From Haliotis asinina (Eukaryota; Mollusca; Gastropoda; Lepetellida; Haliotidae): 64,000 nucleotides of DNA. Made by a program: the position numbers and the translations under genes. Numbering within the stretch: the stretch's first letter is position 1; each line of letters starts with the position of its first letter. The notes under the pieces are model-generated. The model ran no database searches. It saw only the letters and a list, made by a program, of their open reading frames with translations, and had not been told where the DNA came from. Location: the NCBI RefSeq assembly GCF_037392515.1, contig NC_090287.1:7423501-7487500 (forward strand), in the 5' to 3' direction. Shown piece by piece: positions 40,701-52,700 of the stretch.

Positions 40701-43700
40701 ATCTGCTCTGATTAAATCCGATTTGAACTTGTCTGCTACCTGATTATGTCTTCCCCTGTTCACAATCCCACCCCATCCCACTCTCTTTTTCTATTGCATC
40801 TTTGGCTTTGATGCATGCCTCCTTTCTCCACTCTACCACAAACATAATCTATCTCTAGTGTCCATCTCCACCCACCCTGTGACCCACACACCCACACACA
40901 CACACACACACAACCACACATGACTACCTCTGTGATCTAGTGCTTTGAGCGTCCTCATGGGGAAAAGAAGATCACAAGTTTCATCCCCAGCCACATTGTT
41001 AATACTGAGCTAGTTATGAATGGATGCAACAAGGACTGGTGGACTCAGAATCAGTATGATGTGTCTGAGTGGGAATTGATGCTTAACTGCGACATGCCAT
41101 CTCAGTGAGCTTGCACTATAAAACTAGCTGAAAGTCTTGGCTAATACCAGCAGCCACACATACACACGCATGAATGTCGTCATCCAAGGAAAATATTCTC
41201 AAATTCCTGAGTATGATGATAACTCCCACCTCACCTCACCTCACCTCACCTCACCTCACCTCACCTCACCTCACCTCACCTCACCTCACCTCACCTCACA
41301 TGCACGCACACATGCACTCCTGCATGCATATGCATGCTCACACATGCGCAAGCTTGTACATTCGCGTGCACGTACACGTCACTCTGCTCCACAGGCGCTA
41401 GACACCCACTTTGACACTAGACACTCTAGACATGTACCCTAATTTGTACATTGTGTCGCATCTCCCCACTAAAGTATTCCCCCTACTCCTTCCAATAAAT
41501 ACCAGCTCTTGCTAAATCAACTCAACATATGAGCATATTAAACTCAGTCTTCCTGCAGGTGCAACTTATATGAGAACAATTTAATTGTTTTTTTCCTTTG
41601 TATTAAACTATTCTTAAAAGAGTCCAGCAACATATGAGATTAAGACATTTCAAGCAGTAATCCTGAGCATATATATAGCAACGAAGACGGGAATATTGTT
41701 CTACCACATTCTTCAAGTATGACTAATGGTTTTAAGATAAATACTTTTTTTCTCCGTTTTAAACAAGGAATGTAGGAAACAAAACCAGCAACAAACTGTG
41801 TGATGGATGCCTTATACAACCACAACAAGAAAGGAATTAGCTCTCAAATGCTGCTGCAACCATCCAGCCCTCAAATGTTCTCAAATATTCCTATTGTTGT
41901 TTTCCATGGGTTGTTTTCTTCAATTTACTTTCCACTGTCACCACACCGAAGCAAGAATGTATCTGCTGTCCTTGCATAGATAACACAGTGATTCATAGGT
42001 GAAGACTTGCCAGATTTTTACACGCTCTTTGTTAAGTGAGGTCTGACCTTATCAGAATCAGTGGTTTGGACAGTAGGATCTGGAGGCCATGTTTGATTGT
42101 AAATGAGAATATGTCATCATAATGTTCAGTCATGTGTGGACAATAAACCCAGAGACACTGTGAAAGGATTATAGCTCTCTATACTGGTTAATATACTGGT
42201 AAACTGTGTATGTTTTTATACATAACCTATATTGATTTATCAACACGAATTTACTACTTCAAGAGTACTTTCTGAATTTCATATTGACCAGATATTTTTC
42301 TGATACTATAAAAATAAGATACTTAGATGGATTTCATATTTACCCCACAAAAAGAAATTAATTTATTGTTGCATTTTTCTGCGTAGCTAGTTGCATCAGT
42401 GTAGTCCATTTGTATATTTCTATTTAAAACAACAATCATGGAATTATTGAATACCGCAAAAGTTTCCAAAGTTGGTCGTTTATCTTATCATGATCAATTT
42501 GTTTTCCTATGAGACCTCACTAAAACCACATCAGTTTTAACACTTATATCTTTATATAGATTTTGAGTAAACTTAGAACTTTGTGGAAATGACCGTGGAA
42601 CTTCCTGCAATCATCCTTGACGGCTGTTCTGTGACAAGATTGCAGGTGTCACAAGGGAAATTACCACAGGAATGAGAAGGAAAAGATTATTTATAGTCTG
42701 TGACTGATTTTTGCCAGTCTGTAATTACTGTGGTTATCATAATCATGGTGTTATTATCTCCTGACAATTAAGATGTGGAGTGTTTGTCCAGTTTATATGT
42801 GTTCATGTGCCAACAGTCACTGGTGTTTGACAGATAGTGGTTGCCTACAGTCACTAGTGTTTGACAGACAGTGGTTGCCTACAGTCACTGGTGGTTGATG
42901 GACAGTTGTTGGCTACAGTCACCGGTGGTTTACAGATAGTGGTTGCCTACAGTCGCCGGTGTTTGACAGATAGTGTTTGCCTACAGTCACTGGTGGTTGA
43001 TGGATAGTTGTTGGCTACAGTCACCAGTGGTTCACAGATAGTGGTTGCCTACAGTCACTGGCGGTTGATGGATAGTGTTTGCCTACAGTCACTGGTGGTT
43101 GACAGATAGTGGTTGCCTACAGTCACTGGTGGTTGACAAATAGTGGTTGCCTGCAGTCACAGGTGTTTGACAGATAGTGGTTGCCAACAGTTACTAGTGG
43201 TTGACGGATAGTGGTTGCCTACAGTTACATGTTACCAACACCGGTGGTTTACAGATAGTGGTTGCCTACAGTCGCCGGTGTTTGACGGATAGTGTTTGCC
43301 TACAGTCACTGGTGGTTGATGGATAGTTGTTGGCTACAGTCACCAGTGGTTCACAGATAGTGGTTGCCTACAGTCACTGGCGGTTGATGGATAGTGTTTG
43401 CCTACAGTCACTGGTGGCTGACAGATAGTGGTTGCCTACAGTCACTGGTGGTTGACAAATAGTGGTTGCCTGCAGTCACAGGTGTTTGACAGATAGTGGT
43501 TGCCAACAGTTACTAGTGGTTGACGGATAGTGGTTGCCTACAGTTACACGTTACCAACATATAGTAAACATTGGATAGTGAATGTGTACAGATAGTTCTT
43601 ATGATGGTTGATATGTTTATATGAAAGACTAAATGTTAGTCTGGGTTAAGATGTAGCTGGCGATAATCACGGTCAATCAACTTCAGCTAGATAGGTAACA

Positions 43701-46700
43701 TACCTTTCTTACATATCCAGCATTATCCAAGATTATACTTCAATGTAGCTGGATCACATCCTTCACAAGGGTAATTATTAGTAGTAATGTTTATCAAAAA
43801 GGTGACATGTGGTTATATTGATTATTAATCACAAACTCTAATTAAATTAATCACTATTCAATGTTTAATGAGTGTGCGATAGGAGTCACATGGGGCACTG
43901 TTGGGGTTTTGTAAATGAGAAAGATCATGTCTTCAAGTCATGCATTCTAGTTTGTGAAACAATCTATTAAAGGACAAATATTTCTTAAGTCCGAATTTTT
44001 TCCTGCTTTTCCTTGTAAGTAGGGATCAATTTGTCAATGTAAAAAAGGTAATACCACTGTTGTCTTAGACATATAGGAATTACTGTAAGTGTTGCCGTAT
44101 GCTCACTGTGGTCACACCTTAGTCTGTTGGATGTGACTTTAACCCTCAGATTAGGATCAGTGGTCCTCGGCACCATACATACCAGTGTTGTTTGGAAGCA
44201 ACAAAGTTTCAAACATTTATGTATATCATGCATCAATCCTACAATAAGGCACACAGTGATCTCACTGGAAGGCACTTCAACATGTCAACCATTACAATAT
44301 GAGCTAAACGTTTTCATAATATTTTTCTCTCCTAGAGAGTTTCTAAGACTTCAGTCTTGCCCCCCAATGAAGCACATGTGATACAAGCGGCCTCAACTTA
44401 GGCAAGTGAGTTTGTTCAAAATTGCCTGTGTTCACCCAGCAGAGAATGGGTACCCAGTGGGATGACATGTGACTAAAACCTTCTAGCACCTAACAGGCAG
44501 CTTTGGTTATCCAGTGTAATAATCTGCCAGTCTTGACTGTTAGCGCTATGAGAATAGAGTTTGGCACAATATCAAAAATCACATGCAACATAAAACACAA
44601 CTTTGCAGATTCTGATATGCACTTACCGAAACAAATCATCAAAAATGCCAATTCAACCTATAAAGTTGAAAAAACAAGCAATTTTTAATTATGTAGGATT
44701 TCTTGGTTGCATGTGACCTTTAATGCATATATTATTATTAAAGTGTTCAGTTGTCACACTGAAGACCCAGGTTCAAAGTCCCACGTGGCTTCAATGTGGG
44801 AAGCCCATCTCCAGTATAGCACACTATCTTATTGCTGGAATATTGCTAAAAGCAGCATAAATCTAAACTCATTCACTAGTCCATTGAGCTTTTTGCATCA
44901 CACTTAGGGTTCCAACATCTGGGGAACTATTCTCTATTCTCTGCTTGGAGAAGAAACATTTTCAACAGACAATGCTCTTCCAGAGAATCTTGTTTTACAT
45001 TATACAGTTATGAATATCCTATACTGTCAGTCAAGATGGTCATTACAGACATCTTTGAAGAACTACCTACACTGTTTCAGACATGAATTGTCCCAAATAT
45101 TCTTAATAGCCGCAATTCAAGTTGGCATCTCTGATATAAAATGATAATTATTTGGGTCATGGAATCCTTGAATAGTGATGGAATTCTTGTGTTAGTTTCC
45201 AAGGACAGGCATAGTTTTGGAAAATATATAATATTATTACACCATCTTGTTTCTTTCTTATGGTATGTCAGTTACAACCAGTCAACCACTCAAGTTCCAT
45301 GTGAAACTCTGTTAACATCTGTACTTTGTTGTGATTTTTATGGATGTAATTTCATGCTAAAACCTTTATGGAAAAAGGTATAAATGCATCCTGGAAATAT
45401 GTCAGGTTAAAAGCATACAAGTCTTGATAAAGCTGAACCCATTCACTGGCTACATGGCCGTTGAATAACTGTTCGTGTACTGTTAGATAACAGCTTATAC
45501 CATGTAAGCTGAAGTGAGTGCATAAGTAACCAAAATAATCATGGCCGATCAAGGTAAACAATTTTCTTTCTCCACATAAATCTCCCTCAAGCTGTGGCTT
45601 AGGATAAGGACTTAGGTAAGCATGCCTGCTGCACTTTACATTCACAATCACGATCGGATGACAAGTATAATTAATATTTAGGCTACACAAATATATTCTT
45701 ATGTTTTAGGAGGGTGTTTTAAGACAGGCAAGATGAAACACTTGGTTAAAAACAGCAGGTCATACAGGAGACATTTTTCTGTTAAGAGAAGCATCAAATA
45801 ATTAAAGAAATGTTCCTTTTACAAACTTCAAATAAGCAATAACACACTGAAATTTAGACCAAGAAAACTCACTAATCTGACTTTGGTGTTCATAACTTTA
45901 ATCCATCAGTGTAAGAATAACACAAGCATGCAGTGAGGAAAACATAACCTAAGCCTATTTGAAAGTTTTTTATTATTGATGATGAGTGTTGGTATATGAG
46001 CTGTGTTCGGGACTCAGTGATCAATGGCCCAGTGCTATGTAGTCACCAATGTTTTCATGCTCCAGTTGTTGGCGAGTATGTTAGGAATTCATTTTCCAAG
46101 CCTGGCCATTATTGCATGATTACAAGACACCTGGCATGCAACAGTTGTCACTGCTTTTAGAGAGTATGAAAGCATTGCTTCAGTGGACCTTTGTTAACTG
46201 AATCTACTGTTAGTAAAAGGAGTATGTGAGGCGTCAGTACCTGCCTTTAGGGTAAACTAGACCTCCTTTGTTGACCCTTTGGTACAGAGGCCAATGAGTT
46301 CCTTAGTCGTCTGTGAGACTGTTACGGCTTGTATATGTAAGACCAAAATATGTCTCATTCAGGCTGCTCTCATTGAATGTCAGCCTATCCAAATATATTT
46401 TAAAAATGTTTTTATATTCATCAGTTCACCTACATAAACATTGATCAATCTGTGCTTGAAAACAATCTAAATTACCTGTTTGAAACTGTAAGCGAGTGAT
46501 AAATATGCGATATACTGTATAAGAGAAAAACAAGATTTATTTGAACAGCATTGTCAACTGAAAATGTTTGTCTGGACACCATCTCTTCCATTGTTGTTCC
46601 ACCAAGCAAGGAATAGATTCCCAGATGTTAGAGTGTGAAGTTGGATGCAAAGCACTTGATGGAGTAGTGAGTGTTTGAGTTTAGTGTTGGGCTGCCTTTA

Positions 46701-49700
46701 GCAATATTCCAGCATCATCATGGTGGCAGGCATCAGAAATGTGCTTCAAATATTGTGCCCATATGGAGAATTGAATCTTGGTTTCAGCATGCTAAGCTAA
46801 TGAAGGATGTTTGGAAATTAGAAGTTGGTACTCAATCATCTCAAGTCTCCGTTACTGTCTGCAGAGTTGTGTCCCTTGCTAGAAACCCATTTGGTGGGAT
46901 GCCAAGAATACGTTTTGGTTCTTGCTACCAGCTTCTTAGGGCATCTTTAAGTTGGCATGATGACAAGCAGCACTTTTTTATGGAATTATAGATGTGATGT
47001 TTCTGTGTAGATCCTAACACCGTTATCAAGCTTAAGAGCGGTCCCAGTTAATGCAGTTTTTAAAGTGGTCTGTTTATATTTTCTTCCATTCAACTGAGCA
47101 CCTTTAAAATAGGGAAGGTAATGATTAGGAGTGTCTTGTTTATTAGAATGGGACATTCCCATGTCAGCTCTTCTTTCGACCCCGAACCTTCCCTACTATC
47201 ACTCCTGGACCTTATACAGCTATACAGTATAAACACTATACTCATCCTCCTGATTCACAAGTTGACAATAACAGCAGGAAGCATAAAGTTTCTCAAGGGA
47301 AGCAGCACCTTGTTTCACACACAATATCCTAAGGGAGAGTATTCATGAATGTTGTCTAAGGTTATAGGTAAGTCCTAATGACTAGTCTCTACCCCATTGA
47401 AGGCATTCTGATTCGGAGTGTTGATCATTCAGACAAAGATCAGATGCTATTAAGAGTCATAAAAGGAAATCTGATTTGAACCCAGTTGAACACTAGTTGT
47501 ATTTCTCATAACAGTGGTAAACCATGAAACCGAACATATAAAATCAGTTGCATATTCATCAAGTTGTAGACCCAGTGATTTCAGTGGTACTGAACATAGC
47601 GGACCATAGCAAGGACATCATGAGATTTTCATCCTGTGTACATACGTCGCTACAAAACATCTGTCTGATGTTAATGCATTGTCCTCAAGTACCTACAAAT
47701 GAAGAAAACTTCTTTGTGCTTTCCTCTTTCTTTATCTGATGAAATATTCCATATTCACGGTCTATCAAGCATTCATTCTTCATTGGACGCACATCTCTTT
47801 TCAGTTTGTTTAAGAGAGGCATATTGAGAAGGAAACTTAATAATAACTTTCAGAGGTCTTAAGGTCCAGCATATGGGCATTTTCTGTCATCAGTCTTATC
47901 AACAAACTACTGGTAACCTAAAGCTGAATTATTTAATACTATTGACAATGGTTCATAGCTAAGGGATATACCTGGTTGTATACCTGGTTGGTAGCAAAGG
48001 GGTGTACATGGTTGATAGCTAAGGGATATAACTGGTCACATACCTGGTTGGTAGCAAAGGGGTGTACAGGTAGCAAAGGGGTGTACATGGTTGATAGCTA
48101 AGGGATATAACTGGTCACATACCTGGTTGGTACCTATGGGGTGTACATGGTTGATAGCTAAGGGATATAACTGGTCATATAACTGGTCACATACCTGGTT
48201 GGTACCTATGGGGTGTACATGGTTGATAGCTAAGGGATATAACTGGTCACATACCTGGTTGGTATCTATGGGGTGTACATGGTTGATAGCTAAGAGGTAT
48301 ACCAGGTTGTATACCTGGTTGGTAGCAAAAGGGTGTACATGGTTGATAGCTAAGGTATGTACATGGTTGAAAACTGGCTGAGAGCAAAGGGGTGTACATG
48401 GTTGATAGCTAAGGTATGTACATGGTTGAAAACTGGCTGAGAGCAAAGGAGTGTACATGGTTGATAGCTAAGGGATGTACATGGTTGAAAACTGGCTGAG
48501 AGCAAAGGGATGTACATGGTTGATATCTAACTGGCATGAAACTGCACATGTTGCGTGACATTTTGTTGATCCCTGGACAGACCAGAAATATATCATTATG
48601 ATCTTGGTTTACCCAGATTGTTTCTTGACTTGTCAGCACTGAACTGATGCTTGTGGGTTTCTCGCAAGTGGTGAGGGGTTGTTGGGTTTGCATAGTGGTT
48701 AAGCCGTTTGCTTGTCACGCTGAAGACCCGGGTTTGATTCCTCACATGGGTGCAATGTGTGAAGCCCATTTCTGGTGTTGCCCTAATGTGATGTTGCTGG
48801 AATATTGCTAAAAGCAGATCTGCACCACTTCAGGCCTTTTTCATTCAACACCACATTATAAAACTGGAATACCTATCAGAGCACTGTTAAATGGTCACTC
48901 TCTCACTGACTTATCAAAACATCCTGAATACAGTTTGTCAGATCTTCAGATCACCATCTGAACATGACTGAGTGAGGTTTATAGTCAGTATTCCAACAGT
49001 ATCACAATAAAAAAACCATGAAACGGCTTCACACATTGTAACCATTCGTTAGAATCAGACCCTGATCCGTCAGTGGGGATGAGTGAACAGCCTAACCACA
49101 GGGCTATCAGCAAGACTAGACATAATAACTGAGTAACTGTAGCCATGTGTCATTTATTCACACCCTTTGTTAAAAAGAAACACAAACAAGAATTCCAATA
49201 GAGTCATCTATGGTGAAGGTTAATTTTTAATTAATTTAAAGTATTCTGTTTCAAAAGAACCCAGTGTTTATGTTCCAAGGTTTCTCAAAGTGTTAAGTGC
49301 ATTTGTCAGAAAGAGGCCACTTTGATCAATTGAGATCAGCTAGTGTTAATTGTGGTAATAGAAAATTCATGTGCTTGTTTCGTGTTAATTTTCTAATCTC
49401 ATTGAGAACTGAGAAGTAGTTCTGCAAACAGTATGCCATTAGTATCAGTAGTTTGTATTGCTGTTTGGCAGCTAGTTGCAGGAGGTATTCAGGTATAATG
49501 AAACATTTATATTGAATTTATTGGTGTTAGCCTGTTTTTGTTGTGTACATTGCTTTTGTTACAGTACAGACGATGTTCTTAGGGGAAGTAAAACAAAATA
49601 TATAAGCCCCATTTGACATACATGTATGTATTCTTATTGTAATTAGTTGGATTTCAGGTGGTACAAAAGACTTGACAATGATTGTTTTTATCGTCACATA

Positions 49701-52700
49701 AAGCAAGATAAATTGAACTATGTTAATAAACTATTTGTGTTGAATTTTCATGAATGAGATACTTTTAGTACATTTGCATGTGTGTGGTCTGTCTTTTACA
49801 TTTTCAGTGGTTTGTGAGTACTACTATTAATGTATAAACAATGTATATATTGTTGTGTACCATCATGAATAAACCACGTGGTAACTTTTTCCAGGATTCG
49901 GAGGCTATGTCCAGTGTGGGGAATATGCTCCAAACACAGATAGAAATAAGGTGAGTGCTGTCTTTTTCTTTTGTGAAAGGAGAATACTTGGATTCGTGCT
50001 CTGAATTTGGTTTAGAATAAAAGAGGTCCCATGTGTAAGTCATGAGTATTGAAGAGCACAGGTGCTTCCACTACCTTAAGGTGAAATTGAGATGAATGGG
50101 TTATGGTTGCGTGGTTTTCAAGCCACAAGGAGCAGAAGAATGGAATATATTCTAGTGGTTGTAAAACCTCAAATGGTTGAGATCTAGCTGAGTGGTTGCA
50201 AGCCTCATTTGGAAGGATGAGATCTGGCCTAGCCATTACATAGCCTCATTCAGAGTGATGGTATTTAGCTTAATGGCTATAAGGGCTAATCAAGAGAGAT
50301 TGGATTTAGTCTAATGGTTACAAAGCATCACTGAGAAGGATGATTTAGCCTTTTGGTTACAAAGTATCACTGAGAAGGATGATTTAGCCTTTAGGTTACA
50401 AAGTATCACTGAGCTATGTGTTCCTTAGTCTAGTGATTATAGAGTTTCACTGAGAAGGATATGATTTAGATCACTGGTTATAAAGTATCATTTAGAAGGA
50501 TGCTATTTAGTTTATTGCTATAAAGTATTACCAATAACGATGTGGTTAAGCTTATTTGTTATAGCATATCACTGAGAAGGACGCGATTTAGTCTAGTAGC
50601 TATAAAGTTTTGTGAGAAAAGCATCACTGAAAAGGATATGATTTAGTCCGGTGGTTATAAAGCATCACTCAGAACAATGGGGTTAAACGTAGTGGTTGTA
50701 AAGTCTTGAGAAACATGGTGATATTTAGTATATTTAGTTCAAGTAGAACTGAGGAGCATGTAACATGTTTATTCTAAGGGTTATCAAGATCGCCACAAAG
50801 ATGTAATTTAGTCTTTTGATTATAAAACCTAAGCAAGAAGGGTGGGGTATGGCCAAATGATTTATGAAGGCCTCATTCAGAGGAGGATTCACGGCTTGAA
50901 ATCCTCTCTTGTTTACACCTGAGTACAACCTCTGTCATGGGACTCCTCCATCCCAATCAGCAGATCATAAAGAATAATATCAAAAAGTGCCAGATCCCAA
51001 GCCACATAATAGTTTAGATTAAGGATTAAGGTAATCTGACTAGATCCCCTAAATCTATGCTGAGTAGACAAACATGAGCCTAAGCTTGTACAATCAGCTT
51101 GTGTGGGCAGAGCATAATAGCATCATTGTGGTAGGAGGGTCCTAATGGGTGGTACGGACTAGTGTAATATGGCTCAGAAATTCTGTTGTGAGCATAGGAG
51201 CAGTATAACATTTATCATTAAAGTCAGAATGTGACATTACATTGCTGTAGGAGGGTCCTGATGGGTGGTGCCAACTAGCTCAGAAGCACTGTTGTTAGCA
51301 TCAGTCCAACATATATTATGAAAACTGAATGGTATAAGCATTACTAGGAAATAATGCTCAGATCACAATACAGGTTTACAATTTATCATGAAGGTTGAAA
51401 AACAACAAGGAACCAAATTAGATACCCAATAGACAACTTATGTCATTGATTTATTTGGAAATGTTAACTGGAAAGATTTGGTTGGTGAAATACAAAGCCT
51501 CCAAATCACAATAAAGAACATCACTGCATCTATTGACTTTGAGATTTCAAAACCCATTTGTATGGGTGTTAGGGAGTGAGTGAGTGAGTGAGTTTAGTTT
51601 TACGCCGCACTCAGCAATATCCCAGGTATACGGTCTGTAAATAATTGAGTCTGGACCAGACAATCCAGTGATGAGCATCAACACCATTAGCGAGTCTGAC
51701 CACCCAATCCCGTTAGTTGCCTCTTACGACAAACATAGTCGCCTTTTATGGCAAGAATGGGTTGCTGAAGGCCTATTCTACCCTGGGACCTTCATGGGTC
51801 TGTTAGGTAGTGAAATATTACTGCTGACAGCCTTGGCAGATGTGAAGTGGTGTAGGTGATACATCTGGCATGTGGTTCAGACACCAAGTGGTACAGGTGG
51901 TGTAGGTGGGATGGACAGTACAGGTGGAAGGTGGTACAGACAGGAGGTGGCACCAGTGGGATGTGGTACAAGGGGGAGTGGGTAAAGGTGGGAGGTGGTG
52001 CAGTTGGGTAATGGGTCAGGTGGAAAGTGGTACATGGAAGAGTCGGTAAAAGTGGTAGGTGGTGCAGGTGGGTAGTGGCACATGGAGGATTGGGTACAGG
52101 TGGAAAGTGGTGCAGGTGCAGGTGGTCCAGGTGGAAAGTGGTACAAGGGGAGTGGGTACAGGTGGACGTGCAGGTGGGATGTGGTCAAGGTAGAAAGTGG
52201 TACAAGGAAGAGTGGGTAAAGGTGGGAGGTGGTGCAGGTGGGTAGTACTTCAGGTCAGTTGCAACTTTTAGTTGCAATGGGAAAAGTAGTCATCCACCAT
52301 TTTCTACTTGCACTTATTACAGATCTCCCAACATTTTTTCGTTCAAAATAGAATTTGTCCCTTGTGTGTGATATCTACTTTCTTGAAATATCTTCCCAAG
52401 ACTTCAGTGAAAAGCCAATCCTTTAAAGACTTTGTTTGCACTCCAATTTCTGACTTGGGCAGTAGAATTACATGACTGAAGACATAGAGCAATAATGTGA
52501 TTAATATGATTGAGGTGTGCACTGAGGCTTACAACCTGTGGCTCTTGGAAGTATGTCTGGTATGTAGAGTATAGACTTGTGCTAGGGTGGATCAGTATTT
52601 GAATAATCATTTCTCTGGCATTTAATTTAAAATCAAGGGAGGTTTAAAGTGATGGCAGTTCGGTGCAGTCTCATAAGAGTATTTGGCTATGAAAAGGTGC

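Larger units (their letters stand above)
37781..49894 (+). other. Intron 2 (12.1 kb)
   Basis: The intron runs from GTAAGTAATC to TTTTTCCAG. It holds a SINE with a conserved-looking centre (40925-41135), CA and CCTCA microsatellites, a 34-bp array, repeat C copy 2, several family B SINEs and a 60-bp array. The stretches 37.8-40.9, 41.4-42.8, 45.0-46.6 and 46.8-47.9 kb contain nothing I can name. The 112-codon minus frame at 45352-45690 has no recognised domain. Confidence 0.75.

Noticed and set aside
45352..45690. 112-codon minus-strand frame
   Set aside because: No domain, no conserved features, isolated in an intron; length within chance for this much sequence.
47950..48530. Open frames of 140 and 96 codons on opposite strands
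   Set aside because: The 60-bp unit is a multiple of three and keeps both frames open; repeat-derived.
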